A stretch of DNA of 60,000 nucleotides from Branchiostoma floridae (taxonomy: Eukaryota; Chordata; Leptocardii; Amphioxiformes; Branchiostomatidae), in NCBI RefSeq assembly GCF_000003815.2, contig NC_049990.1, positions 7,136,770 through 7,196,769 of the forward strand. Reading direction: 5' to 3'. Numbering within the stretch: the first letter of the stretch is position 1; every line of letters begins with the position of its first letter. A program made the position numbers and the translations under genes. This document shows positions 48,111 to 59,395 of the stretch, piece by piece. The notes under the pieces are model-generated. The model was not told the DNA's origin and did not search any database. It was given only the letters and a program-made list of their open reading frames with translations.

Positions 48111-48313
48111 CTATCGTTTGTTATAACAACCTTATACTAGGAACATGGCAAATTGAAGTGCGATGTGTAGTCTTGGTGGCTACCAGGTACTTGCTAGGTA
48201 TAATGATGTTCGAGTACAGTTCTTTGGTATGGTGAGTTCTGATACAAGAGTCTGTGTAGTAAGTTGAAGTTTAAGTATTCTGGAAAGGAGAAACTGAGGT
48301 ATACAGTTTGTGG

Positions 48314-51300
48314 TTACATGACGTAGTCCTGCAAGTACGGTGGTGGGCGGACGGTTCTTTTGGAATGTCGTGGAGGTGGGTGTGGCTCTGGAGTAGCAGG
48401 TTGTAGGTGTGGCTCTGCGGCAGGTGGTGGCTCTGGTACAGGTGGTGGGTCTGGTGGGACCAGAAAGTCTGGTGGTGGATCTGGGACCGGGAAGTCTGTC
48501 ACCTCGGGACAGGGCCGGACCTCGTCGGTGTCGGTACTGTCGGAATCAGCCTCGTCGTGTGTTGGGCGACGGTTTTGCAGTGTCACCTGGTTAGGGACCA
48601 GATAGCATTGGTTTGGGCGTACTTTGTATGACTTGGAGCGTAACTGATGACCGGTGAATTTGGACACATGGATCCAGTTTTGTTCAACGTTCGTGACGAG
48701 GTATCTGTTCCGACCTTTTGTCTTATCTCTGTCTGTGTTCAGGTACACAAGATCACCAACGGCGATAGAGGGGGTGGTTGCATGGGGTGTTATTCGGGGC
48801 GACTTGGATTTGATGCTGGGCTTGTGGTTGCTTCGTCGTCTGTGATGTTGCTCCTTCAGAAGGGTTCTGTCTGACATTGGTAGCTGTTCCCCGGAGAACT
48901 GGTCTCGCTGTTGCAGGTACTCACGGGAGGAGAGGCCGTTGGTACGAATTTTGGCGTTAACTCTTGCCATGACGACAGCGAGCTCTGCGGGAGACACGGG
49001 TTGGCCTAACGGGTCAGACTTGCTGAGTTCTGCCCGGACTTCTTGGATGGCTCTCTCTGCGACTGGGTTTTTGTTGATGTTTTTAGGCTCGCCGATTTCA
49101 ATCTGGAGTCTGTTGTCTTTCAGCCAGGGGTCGTTGACCAACGCCTGGAATCCTGGGGCAGGATCGCAGCGGATGACGGCTGGGGAGCCATCTAACAGGC
49201 GAAGTGGAGTGCATAAGGAGATCAAGCCGTCTCGGAGAGCTGTTGATGTTTCATCTGGGATGATGTGGGCGCACGTGTAGGAAGTGCTGTTCTCTCTGAC
49301 GACAAGAATGTTTTGGCGGGCTCGTTTCATAACATCCGCGGAGAATGACGTGAAGACAGTCTGGGGCGGAGCCTCAGTAGTGAAGATTGGAGGGACAGGG
49401 ATTTGGCATTTCAGGGAGGCGCACTGGTCACAAGCTTCTGTTACCTTCTGGATGACGGTATCCATGCCCAAGGCGAAGAAATATCTGGAGAAGACCGTCT
49501 TGAGTTGATGTCGGGAAGGATGGTTAAGCTTGAGGTGGATGGCCGTGGCCAGACCATGTACAACCTTACGCGGAACGACAATTCGGTCTCTTGTGACGCC
49601 GAACATGTCTCTGTTGGGCACAACCAGTAGGCCGCCGGTGGTTATGGAGACTTTGGAGAGATAGGCTTTGATGTCGCTAATGTCTGTTTCCTTTTTGGAA
49701 GGTCTGGTGCCTTGTCGGAGGTGGGCGAATACTCTACGCAATGATCGGCAGGACGACTGAATATTACTCCATGCTTGTCGGCTGGTGTATATTGGGCTGT
49801 TCAAGTCTGGCCCTTGGGGGAGGGTTGATGTATTGATGACTGGTTCCTCACTGATTGCGTGTATGAATGAGCAAATTTGGCATTTATCTTCATGGCATTC
49901 TAATGGGTGACGACTTGCAAAGTCTGTTGATATGTTGTGTTTGCCACTGATGTGTTTGACATCGATAGGGAACTGGCTGACAGCAGATAGGAAGGTAGTG
50001 ACTCGAGGGCTGTAGGAGAACTCTCCCCTGCGTAGCTTGCCTACTGCTTCCACACACGGTTTTGAGTCAGTAAGCACAAATGCAGGCTTGGTGGTTTGGA
50101 TGAAATAAGGCTTGAAGTGCTTCAGTGCTGCGGAGATAGCGAGTGCTTCCAGCTCACAGGGCAGCCAGCGCCGCTGGTGGGGCTTCAGTTTAGCACTAAA
50201 GAAACCGGCGACTTTAGTGGTGTTGTTGCGTCGGATATACAGTGTTCCACCAATGCCCGTGGGGCGGACTGCTGCATCTGTTACTAGCCAGAGTTCATCT
50301 TCTGGTCTCGGGAGGACCACAGCCTGGTGTGCTTGTAGGCCACGTTGAGCCTGACGGAAGGCTAACATGGTTTCATCCGTCCACTGGACCTTGTCTTTGG
50401 AAGATTGACCCGCAATGATGTTGTCCAGAGGACCTAGGAGAACTGATGTGCCAGGGATAACCCGGGAAAGGGCTTTGTAGGAACCGATGTAGGATCTCAG
50501 AGCTGTTACTGTCTGCGGTGCAGGACACGTGGCTAGTGTGCATAAGGTGTGTTGGGAAGCAGAGATCTGGCCTTGGTTCCAGTGCCAGCCCAGGATTGTC
50601 GTGCTTCTAGGGCAGATGATGGTTTTGGAGGGAGACAAGCGTAGGTCACATTTGCGCAGGGCCGTCAAAACGTCTCTCCAATTGATGAGGAGCTCCTCAA
50701 AGGTGTTCCCCCCACAGTACAGATCGTCGGCAATCTTTGCAACAGCTCCGCGCATCAGTAGATGCCCAAGTGTGCGGGACATGAGTTCCTCGAGAGCTGT
50801 TTCGCTGCCAGGCATACCCATGGCGCTTCTGCAGTAGACACGAATACCCTTGAACGGTGTAACTATGCCGCAGTACTTGCGAGAGTTCACATGAAGGGGG
50901 ATTTGATGATATGCTGAAGTAAGATCAGAGACAATGATGTACTTCCAGCAGGCGATCTGTCGCATTACTTGGTTTACGTCAGGGAGGAGGGAAGGTTGCG
51001 GTTTACAATATTTAGCGACGTCAGTGAAGGCAGTTACCAGTTTGTGACCGCCGCTTGACTTGTTGATTAAGAATGAAGGGTTTAAGTATTCCACTACTGT
51101 ATCTGCTGATTCTGGTGTTGCAATCACTCCTCTCGTTTCCAGCTCGTCTAGTTTCTGCTGTAGTTCCACTAGGCGGTTTCTGCCGTACAGTGGGAGACGG
51201 CCTTTACGCTGTGGCGGTTGTGCTGGTCCCATGTTTACTACTGCTCGGATGGGGCCCACAGCATCATTGTACCCTGGAAACGCTGTGTCGAAAACCTGGT

Positions 51301-53164
51301 CATAGGTGCGGAGGACAGACGATAGTTGGTAACGCTGGGTGGAGCTGAGTGTATGGTCTGGATCGAGTTGGATAGAGTCGGAGAAAGGTGTTGGCGGGTG
51401 GGCGGGTGTCGGGGACTTGTCATACACCTGTCCGTCAAGTGGGTAATCTTCTACTGGAACCACTGGCACAGCATTGAAAAGGTGCATGTTCTTGGCGACA
51501 TGAACGGGTGCAGAAGAGACATTAGGGACTCGGATGTGGCCAGCAACATTGCGGTATGTGCCCTGTTCGAAAGCTTTCATCTGCTCCGGTGAGAGGGAGT
51601 CATACCTGGGTTCTAAGACGACATCTTGGTAGTCGGTTATCTCGACAGGAAGAGCTAGGTCGACGAAGTCACCAGGCCAAACCGTGGTTGTTCTGTCCTG
51701 CATTCTGAGGAGGTTAGTGGATATGCGATGTATGCGTGGCTGGGAAGGCTTTCTAACCGGGGAATAATCCGTGGTAGAGCCGTCTGGGAGCTGGATTCGT
51801 TTGTGTTTGAAGTCTATAGTGAAGCCATTAGTTTCCAGGAATGGACTGCCAGCGATGATAGGTGAGGCTAAGTCCTTAACTACCAGGGCATCAAACTGCA
51901 GAGGTAGTGTATGTCTGGAGAAGGTGGTCTTACATTCACCGAGGATGCCAGACATGCGGCCGCCATCAGCTTGGCTTGGTGTCTGGGAGTAGTTGGGAAC
52001 AATTTGTAATCCCAGGCGGTGGGCTTCATCCTCACGAATCAAGCTAGATTCAGCACCCGAGTCCAGTAGGATGTGTACCGACTGACCATGATGGAATGCG
52101 TCCATGTAGGGTGAGGGACGCACAGTAACCCTCGAAACCTGAGATGGGATGGACTTCGGTGGAGTTACGGTTTCTGCTACCAGGACCTGGGGTTCGTCCT
52201 GGTCAGTGTAGTCAGGCTCGTCAAAGTGTTCGTCTTCGTCCACTTCTACCACTCTGGAGCGAATAATGTACTGCTTATCCTGCTCTGGAAGGTACCTGCA
52301 TTCACTTAGGAAGTGATTGAATCCTGGGCGACCCGCTTGTTGACACAAAGGGCACGCTTTGTACTGGGCCTTTGGTTTAGGGCGTTGAGGTCTGGGTGGT
52401 GGACGAAAACGTGGGGACGGTTTACGAGCTTGGCTTAAGCGAAGGGATCTGATATCTTCTGTGGTGTTGAGTTCATCCAACAGGGATGCCAGGGCAAGAG
52501 AGATTTCTGGTTTAATGGACGCTAGAGTTTTGTTACGGAGTTCAGAGCCATAGCGTTGCTTGACGAGAGCGGGGAGGTTCGGGTGTAGGAGCTGTAACCA
52601 GAGCAACACGATCATGTTTTCAAGAGACGGGGAGACTTCCTCGTCTGCTGTGACAACTTCCCCGTGGTGGGTGATGCCCCCTTCTACTGATAATAAGTTG
52701 TCTTCTATGGCAGCTGTCAACCTCTGGTACAAATCTTCAGGGCGTTCATTTGTGTCCTGTTTGATACTTGCAATGTCCAAGAAGTACCCCCCAGTCGATT
52801 GGAACCCGAAATGAAGGCGAATGGCCTGCCATATGTGGGAAAGAGAGGTACTTGCCTTGACGATTGTGTTTTTGGAAATGACGGGACACCAGATCGCGAT
52901 CTGCCCCAACATCATCTCCAGGGAGGCTGCTTTCTGGGCCGCCGTCCGTCGGCTGGCTTCTGGCACAGCCTCGCCGTCTGCTTGGAGTCCTCTGTTTTCC
53001 ACAGACGCTTTCTGCCATGTGACACCGTTCACAAGGAAGGGTGCGAAGTTACGGTCGAGCGACAAGCTGTAGATGAGGTTGGCCCGCCAGCTCTCGAAGG
53101 AGTTGATGGTCTCAGTCTTAGTGAGCTGCCATTGCTTGGGAATCCTCGGTGCGGCGCTCGCCAT
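48314..53164 (-). CDS. Gag-pol polyprotein of the LTR retrotransposon (1616 aa from the first ATG)
   Basis: A single uninterrupted frame; the first ATG in frame is at 53164 (MASAAPRIPKQW), although the frame opens 23 codons earlier. A gag-like region holds a zinc-knuckle-like CPLC..C motif near residue 272. Aspartic protease active site LLDSGAES is at about 368. Reverse transcriptase: SDLTSAYHQIPL near 747 and KIADDLYCGG near 813, where A replaces the usual Y of the Y-x-D-D box. RNase H: TDAAVRPTGIGGTLY near 963 and LTDSKPCVEAV. Integrase: HHCC zinc finger (HPSRHQ, CDQCASLKC) at about 1211-1250 and a D,D,E core (SADVMKRA, CDPAPGF, NPVAERAIQE) at about 1275-1370. A proline-rich tail (PPPDFLVPPDPPP) ends it. 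The order PR-RT-RH-IN is that of Ty3/gypsy. No envelope gene is seen. Confidence 0.93.
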   Translation of the reverse strand: MASAAPRIPKQWQLTKTETINSFESWRANLIYSLSLDRNFAPFLVNGVTWQKASVENRGLQADGEAVPEASRRTAAQKAASLEMMLGQIAIWCPVISKNTIVKASTSLSHIWQAIRLHFGFQSTGGYFLDIASIKQDTNERPEDLYQRLTAAIEDNLLSVEGGITHHGEVVTADEEVSPSLENMIVLLWLQLLHPNLPALVKQRYGSELRNKTLASIKPEISLALASLLDELNTTEDIRSLRLSQARKPSPRFRPPPRPQRPKPKAQYKACPLCQQAGRPGFNHFLSECRYLPEQDKQYIIRSRVVEVDEDEHFDEPDYTDQDEPQVLVAETVTPPKSIPSQVSRVTVRPSPYMDAFHHGQSVHILLDSGAESSLIREDEAHRLGLQIVPNYSQTPSQADGGRMSGILGECKTTFSRHTLPLQFDALVVKDLASPIIAGSPFLETNGFTIDFKHKRIQLPDGSTTDYSPVRKPSQPRIHRISTNLLRMQDRTTTVWPGDFVDLALPVEITDYQDVVLEPRYDSLSPEQMKAFEQGTYRNVAGHIRVPNVSSAPVHVAKNMHLFNAVPVVPVEDYPLDGQVYDKSPTPAHPPTPFSDSIQLDPDHTLSSTQRYQLSSVLRTYDQVFDTAFPGYNDAVGPIRAVVNMGPAQPPQRKGRLPLYGRNRLVELQQKLDELETRGVIATPESADTVVEYLNPSFLINKSSGGHKLVTAFTDVAKYCKPQPSLLPDVNQVMRQIACWKYIIVSDLTSAYHQIPLHVNSRKYCGIVTPFKGIRVYCRSAMGMPGSETALEELMSRTLGHLLMRGAVAKIADDLYCGGNTFEELLINWRDVLTALRKCDLRLSPSKTIICPRSTTILGWHWNQGQISASQHTLCTLATCPAPQTVTALRSYIGSYKALSRVIPGTSVLLGPLDNIIAGQSSKDKVQWTDETMLAFRQAQRGLQAHQAVVLPRPEDELWLVTDAAVRPTGIGGTLYIRRNNTTKVAGFFSAKLKPHQRRWLPCELEALAISAALKHFKPYFIQTTKPAFVLTDSKPCVEAVGKLRRGEFSYSPRVTTFLSAVSQFPIDVKHISGKHNISTDFASRHPLECHEDKCQICSFIHAISEEPVINTSTLPQGPDLNSPIYTSRQAWSNIQSSCRSLRRVFAHLRQGTRPSKKETDISDIKAYLSKVSITTGGLLVVPNRDMFGVTRDRIVVPRKVVHGLATAIHLKLNHPSRHQLKTVFSRYFFALGMDTVIQKVTEACDQCASLKCQIPVPPIFTTEAPPQTVFTSFSADVMKRARQNILVVRENSTSYTCAHIIPDETSTALRDGLISLCTPLRLLDGSPAVIRCDPAPGFQALVNDPWLKDNRLQIEIGEPKNINKNPVAERAIQEVRAELSKSDPLGQPVSPAELAVVMARVNAKIRTNGLSSREYLQQRDQFSGEQLPMSDRTLLKEQHHRRRSNHKPSIKSKSPRITPHATTPSIAVGDLVYLNTDRDKTKGRNRYLVTNVEQNWIHVSKFTGHQLRSKSYKVRPNQCYLVPNQVTLQNRRPTHDEADSDSTDTDEVRPCPEVTDFPVPDPPPDFLVPPDPPPVPEPPPAAEPHLQPATPEPHPPPRHSKRTVRPPPYLQDYVM

Positions 53165-53230
53165 TCTCGGTCGTCTAGCGTGTTCCTGTAGCCGGATGCG
53201 GTGCTGTAGATAAGCTGTGGGTTTACTGAA

Positions 53231-53248
53231 CACCCGACGCTGCCACCA
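53231..53248 (-). other. Primer-binding site of the LTR retrotransposon
   Basis: Directly after the 5' LTR the minus strand reads TGGTGGCAGCGTCGGGTG. The leading TGG is complementary to the CCA end of a tRNA; the tRNA species was not determined. Confidence 0.75.
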
Positions 53249-53419
53249 CGCCAGTTAGGGACACTAACGAAGACTCAAGATGGTAATTGGCCGCGAGGAC
53301 GATTTAATGAAGACTTCAGCAATGCATACAATAGAGACAAGATGGCGGACAAACGCACGAGGCCCCATGACCTCGGGGTCAGGGGTCATGACCTATAATC
53401 CTAACATACCATGTTGGCG
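53249..53419 (-). repeat. 5' LTR (171 bp)
   Basis: Identical to the 3' LTR. It would carry the element's promoter, but I do not see a convincing TATA box. Confidence 0.9.
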
Positions 53420-56130
53420 AATGGCTTTTCTTTGCTACCATAAATCTGTTAACATTTATGTTCATAAGCTGCATTTATGTTCACAATCTTTGCAGTGACA
53501 TTGCCACTGTGAAATTATCACAGATTAATATTGGACATAGGAGAATTCTTTTACACAACCAGTATGTACTTGCTTTGCTTACAAAATAACTTCTTCAGGA
53601 TGGCAGAATATTACATATTAACCAACTTATTAGTGCTTAGTATTGCTTACGTTTTGAGTGCCTCTCAGACACCTTCCTCATAGCTTCTAACTGGAGTTCT
53701 GCTGCTCGTCCCTATACGTAGCCGATGTACATGTAGGTGGCACTTTTGCAAGAACACAATCCCAAGCAGTACTCCAGTTAGATTGAGCTCTATCAGCAAG
53801 GTGTCTGAGAGACAATCAAAACGTAAGCAATACCAAGCACTAATACTGGTTATGTAATATTCTATCAACGGTTACCTGAAGAAGTTATTTTCGGAATTCG
53901 AAGTATCACAACAATTTCCTTGTTGGTAATGTAATCTGTGAGCTTGCCCCTTTTCCCACCTACTGCAAAATTAAGTCTTCTTGAACTTAAGTACTTATCA
54001 AGAAGTATACGTATGACAATTTGCTGGCTCTGCAGGATCCCAACGAAATCTCCTGCTCTTATTTTCCACTAGATGGCTTCTCCTGTGATGATAGATTTTA
54101 TTCACAGCAAGTCAACCTCATAGTTCACAATGATGGCTATAGAATTGCATTACATTTCATATGAATCTTTGAATTCCATACATATAACTGACTGCAACAG
54201 CTAATGTATTTTAATACATGTACATTGTATATATTTATTCTTACCCAGTGTATATTTTTAATCGTAATACAAATGTCTCCTCACTGTGTTCAGGAAACGT
54301 TGGATTAAATGTTTTAATTTGCCATATTAAGAAAAAGTACACTTATCAAACTGAGTTATGATTTATTCCTTTTCTAATATTATCAATTTGCAAAATTTTC
54401 ACCTTGTATTACTGCAGTCATCATCTGTGTTTTGCATCTGCAGTCATTGAAAGGAGTACATCAATGATTTTTTTTTGTAAATTTAATGCCAGAAAATTGA
54501 TGCGCATGCAGATGTCATCATAAAGTCAAATCAACACGGTCTTAAGTTTTTTTGTAAAACCACAGAACCAACTAATCAAATTGGTGTGGCCTCAGAGTAC
54601 AATGTAAATTTTAGCTCATATGTTTTGTCAGTCACGTTCCTCTACCTGTCAGGATAGACAAGTATCATGTGTACAAATTTTACACATACAAATAGGCGTA
54701 TGTCAACTAGAATAACAATGAGAAGGATAAAGCCTAAGTTTGCAGTAATTTTCTGCACCGTTTCCTTTATGACCCTACTGAAAGGCCACGGCCAATTGGC
54801 TTCAGCGAAGGAAATTGAATTGTGCGCTGCTGCGAATGTAACACGAGAAAAGCCCGTATAACTGTCACGACCTTGATGGCACGAAATCAAAGCTTATGGC
54901 AGGAAATGGGAAGGAAATGAGGGACAAATCAAGGATGAATGCGGGTGGAAAATGCTCGCTGACGTGTGTAAATTTAATAGTAATACAAATCTCTTTGTTG
55001 ATGGAGTACATATGGTTAAATCTTTGACTGATTCCCACATCAAAATCCCTCAAAAGGAACCACTGAATCAAATTTTGCCCAATGCAATAAATGGACCCGA
55101 AAAATACTATGATTTTATATATTACAAAATTTTGAAATCGCTTCTATCAAACTTTTCCTGTACATAGTTCCTGTTTGTGTTTGTGCATTATGCCATACAA
55201 TGTCTTTATATGTCATACAAATATACCATAACAACTCAATTTGTTATCACCAAGCGCAGTAGGGGCATCTTCTCTGGATAGTTTTAAAGAACACTTGCAG
55301 ATACATGTAGATGTGCAAAAGCTAGGTGTGACAGGTCGTTCAGTGTAATATAACCAGCTGCTGCCATGCCTGCGAAGCTGGTGTGTTACGCCAAAGGCCA
55401 GTTATGCCGGGTATATACTAGTAGATACAGATACAGAATGTCTTTATATTATGTCATGCCATCACAATTTAATTTGTTATTCCTTAGACTTATCAAAAAA
55501 TGTTAAATTACAAGTAGAAAACCAGATGAAATGTAAGATCTCCTACCTAAATGAAATGGTTGTGAAATTCTTGTTTCACAGATATCTGTGAATTTCTTGC
55601 ATATTCTGTCTGTGCCATATCATGTCTCCTGTAGGACCTGGGTAAAGCATGCAGAAACTCAAGACCTGGGCTAAAGCAACTTTCCAATCCTGCAAGTCTC
55701 CAGTTGCACCGTTTTCTACTACCTGGACCAACCTTGGACTTGAATGAACAAACTAAAAACAATACCTCCATTTCTATGGAGGTAATAAAGCTTGAGGTTA
55801 ATGGCTTGGTGAGTTTTGGAGAGTGAGTACAGTCACTGAGTCAGATCCAAGTTTTGCTCCCTGCATAGAGACTACACTGTACTGTACGTGTATTTCTATT
55901 GTGTTTGTTTGCTAGATATTCACCTCAAAAAAGGCCAAGAACCAGGATTTGAAAAAATTGGGATGGCCTGATCTTCTTTAGGCTGTCTCATAATAGATGT
56001 CTTGTGCTTTACACACACATTGTCCTTTCTTTTGTTCCATACAGGATGTTCAATATATTTCCTTTACAAATGAGAACCCATTGACATTATCAATGCAATT
56101 CTTTCCCTTGAAAATCTGGGAAGAATCTAC
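53420..56130. other. Stretch without a gene I can support
   Basis: A degenerate inverted duplication appears at about 53640-53880: ttgcttacgttttga..gtgcctctcagacacctt in one direction, and aaggtgtctgagag..caaaacgtaagcaa in the other. The rest has only short frames. The first exon or exons of the TBC1D24-like gene may lie here but none can be singled out. Confidence 0.55.
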
Positions 56131-56230
56131 TGTTGTCGTGTTGAGCTCCTTGTTCCAATTAGTCGGTAACTGGGAGACCCTGGTTCAATCCTGACACGGG
56201 CATCTCGGTAGGTGCTAGAGTCCCCCGACA
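56131..56230 (+). mobile_element. SINE head fragment
   Basis: The B-box-like phrase gaccctggttcaatcctgac and its surroundings match the SINE-like tail at about 15390-15445 (caattagt..gtaactggg). Confidence 0.5.
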
Positions 56231-56332
56231 CAGTTTTTGTGCATGCAAACGTACATTCAATCTCCCAACGGAACAATTTGTAGAACATTCACCTGGATGA
56301 GTCTGCCTGAAGTCATGTTGAGAATGCATTAC

Positions 56333-56688
56333 CAGGGCTCGATATACTTTTTTCTGCATACGTGCACTGGTGCAGGTAACATTGAAAATTACCTGCACCA
56401 GACAAATTTTACCTGCACCACTCTGAATTTAGGAAGCATGGGTCATACTAAAATCGTACAGGAAGTATTGTTTTTTTTTTTCTTTTATACTGTATAGATG
56501 GTAACAGTCAATGCAGTTAATCACAATCCACAAACACCTACATCATAAGACATTTATGTATAAAACCCAGTACATGGACCAGTGCAGGTTACAAAAATGT
56601 AGGTGCAGGTAGACACCAGAAATACCTGCTGCACAGCTTCAATTTTACCTACACTAAGCTGCATATGCAGGTGGTATTTCGAGCCCTG
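56333..56688. mobile_element. Inverted-repeat element family 3, copy 3 (reverse orientation)
   Basis: Ends CAGGGCTCGATATA and tttcgagccctg. Flanking attac on both sides (56328-56332 and 56689-56693) looks like a 5-bp target duplication. Same interior as copy 1 in reverse. Confidence 0.85.
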
Positions 56689-57524
56689 ATTACATAACGA
56701 TGATGGATGGCTAACGAGTGTTGATTTTCAGGCTGTATGGGGGTTTTCACTGGATTTTCAACAGATCAATCAACCTCGCTGCTTGTTGCTAGCCCTTCTC
56801 CTTTTTAACATGCTTGAGGCGCTCCTCGAACACAGGACCCCCATTTTTTGTCCTTAATTCCATAACGTATTAGAACCAGTAGCTCAACTGTGAGGCTGCT
56901 ACCTCTTTGGCTACTTTAAATCAGAAATTGAAAAAAATCAAGGGGGTCCATTGTTGTTTTTTTTCTTTTCTGTTGTTGTTTTCCAAAGATGGCCAAGTTC
57001 ATCATCCTAAACTATTTGTTCTGGCTATCCCATTCATGACTGATCGAGGGTGGCCAAGAACATTTTTTTCTCCCTTCTCAAATATTTCTTTTCATACCCA
57101 CAAATTAATGTAGGAACTTGCTTTTGCCACCCCACCCCCCATGTTTATCATGTTTGGAAAAAAAATCTTTCAAACTGATTCCTAACATTTTGAATCGCCT
57201 CAAATCTTACAACTTAGCTTCAAAATGTAAATCTACAAGTAAATCAGTGCCGGCCATGCTGGTGTGATGACTATTCTGGAACAGGCCTGTCCTTGGTGCT
57301 GAACACTATCCACAAAGTACATGTATCTTAATTGAACTGTCTCTCTGTACTCTAAGTAAGTCTAAACTAAACATGACTTCAAGCAAGTCACGGCTCCATG
57401 AAACATTTAGAGCTTCTTGCGTCTTAATTCAGTTCAATAACTGTACATTGATCTCATCTTGTTACTCTACAGTATGCAGTTTACAGTGAACGTGTCTAGC
57501 ATGTGGAAAATGTCTAATGGCAAA

Positions 57525-57745
57525 AACGCCAAATAAGACAACAGACATTACCTCTACGTGAAAAAGTAGCCTCTCCCATTGTTTCCATGACCTGGAATGT
57601 CTGTCATATCTGATATATGACTACAGGTAGTTCTACCACCTCTGACCTTCCTGTAACTTCCACATGTCACATCACTGCAACTGACACCATCTTCCCACTT
57701 ACTTCCTGCAACTGTTCTGACAGTTTATTCAAATAACTACAAACA
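57525..57745 (-). other. Candidate first coding exon region of the TBC1D24-like gene, duplicated at about 38970-39170
   Basis: About 200 bases match 38970-39170 in the same orientation. On the minus strand both hold an acceptor-like cag followed by a short ATG frame (METMGEATFSRR at 57586-57550; MGSIEEATNSWG in the other) that runs to a GT donor. The donor phase (1) does not fit directly to the exon at 46864, so another exon would be needed. It could equally be a dispersed repeat. Confidence 0.3.
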
Positions 57746-57787
57746 CAGAACAACACAAAAATCCAGACACGCATACAAAAAAAACAA

Positions 57788-58005
57788 CTTTGCACACGGA
57801 GGCAATCATTTTACAATGACAATCTCTTCTCCTCCCTCTACCATATCTACTGGTCATACAAAAAAAAACTTTGCACACGGAAGCAATCATTTTCTTCTCC
57901 TCCCTTTAGCATATCTACTGGTCATACAAAAAAACTTTGCACACAGAGGCAATCATTTTACAATCATGACAATATCTTCTCCTCCCTCTACCATATCTAC
58001 TGGTC
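57788..58005. repeat. Tandem repeat of about 70-80 bp, three copies
   Basis: Each unit runs from acaaaaaaactttgcacac through caatcatttt to tcctccctctaccatatcta. The middle unit is shortened. Confidence 0.85.
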
Positions 58006-58706
58006 AGCCCCTTGACATGCCAGAAGACAGGGGAAGGGTCAATCAGACCTGCAATAATGACCTGCACTTATCAAGGTGCAGAAGGCTTCCTGGCTCGGAA
58101 GCGGGGCTTGGCAGGAATACCAACAAGATTTCAGGACACTCATGTGTACAACAAGGCTTTCAACATGCTCGAGGGCTACATGTGTGTGTGAAGGCTTTTT
58201 GATTAATCGGCTTTACAGGAAGCTGAAGAAATGATCCTTTGTGTCTCATGAATTATGCCATTTAGCAGCTTTATGTTCCTGTTACAGTACAGGGGAGGGT
58301 CTTCATGGGGGGATCCTAGCAATGCTTCACGGTTCATGTTGGTCTAGGGCCAGTAACGCTTAATGGCAAGTTAGGGGGGTCCTTGTGAGAGATCTTGGAT
58401 TTAAGTTTGTCAGATTGTTGCATTGAACTCATGAGTGTCTAGCAAAACTTAAAGCTGCAGACACCAATACAAACGGGTGCTCCATTGTGACTTTTAGGCA
58501 ACCTGACAAGCAATTACACAATACAAATGAGTTATCAATAACGTTTAACCACGAATTCAGGACGGTAACATGCTGCATGGAATGTAAGCGACCAATTATG
58601 CTTCACAAACGATTTACCAATAACGCTAAAGATTGCATTAGAGCAGGTCTGTTACAAAATAGGTCAGCGCACCTCACGGAAGTGCAAATACAATATACAA
58701 ATGTAG

Positions 58707-58774
58707 TCAAATACAATTCAATCTCTACAACTGGATAAAAACGGATCCAGTTGTAGAGATTGAATTGTATTTGA
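58707..58774. repeat. Perfect 30-bp inverted repeat with an 8-base loop
   Basis: The arm 58707-58736 is the exact reverse complement of 58745-58774 (loop 58737-58744). Both arms match an intronic stretch of the TBC1D24-like gene near 37637-37662 (acaattcaatctctacaact). Confidence 0.95.
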
Positions 58775-59395
58775 ATATTGCTTACCTGGATGTCTAACCT
58801 TCATAAACGTATACAAATGTAGGTTTATCCAAAATGTGGATTTTGAGTGTGGAAGGGCATCACATTTAATAAAATAGAGGTCTGGTTAATATTATGAATG
58901 TTATCTCTGAACCTACTTAATATTAATTTTTTTTGTTTCTGTATACATCCCAACCTGTATGGTATATTTATCAAGGTCCTCATACAATTTCATATTGTAC
59001 ATGCTATTTTTTGTTCATTGTAGAGTCCCTGTACAAGTTTAGTTATTGCCCAACCTACTTGGAGCCAATTTAGAACATTACATTGCATCTCCTAGCCTAC
59101 ATGTACATTATACATTTCTTGAAGGCTTTACTGAATGTGTCTTTTGGAATCATGATAAATTTTTGTACAAATCCTGGACATTACATGTATCTCCCAATTT
59201 ACCCAATACATTTCTTGAAGTTAATTCCTTAAATTAATCAACGTTACTTTTATTGTTTATGATCAAAATTCTGAAGATTATTTTTAACGTTAAATTTTTT
59301 TTTTTGTAACTTCTTACTTGTAACATTATTCCCCAAACCTAGCTGTAGCAATACGGTATCCTAAACATCACATTAAAATTGCAGCCAGTAAATGG

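Larger units (their letters stand above)
47522..53419 (-). mobile_element. Intact, young Ty3/gypsy-like LTR retrotransposon (5898 bp)
   Basis: Two LTRs of 171 bp (53249-53419 is 5', 47522-47692 is 3') are identical base for base by eye. A primer-binding site abuts the 5' LTR, a purine tract lies just before the 3' LTR, and one gag-pol frame fills the middle. The element lies in the 5' flank or first intron of the TBC1D24-like gene, in the same orientation. The flanks share only aat next to the ends (47519-47521 and 53420-53422), too short to call a firm target duplication. Confidence 0.93.

Noticed and set aside
48360-48631. Gly/Val-rich plus-strand frames at the retrotransposon 3' end
   Set aside because: They are antisense shadows of the proline-rich tail of the polyprotein.
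47522-53419. Endogenous retrovirus rather than retrotransposon
   Set aside because: No envelope frame follows pol, and the protein order and short LTRs fit a gypsy-like retrotransposon.
54667-54861. Plus-strand 64-residue frame with a basic start and hydrophobic stretch (KFAVIFCTVSFMTLL)
   Set aside because: It resembles a type II membrane anchor, but there is no continuing exon, no family match and equal openness on the other strand.
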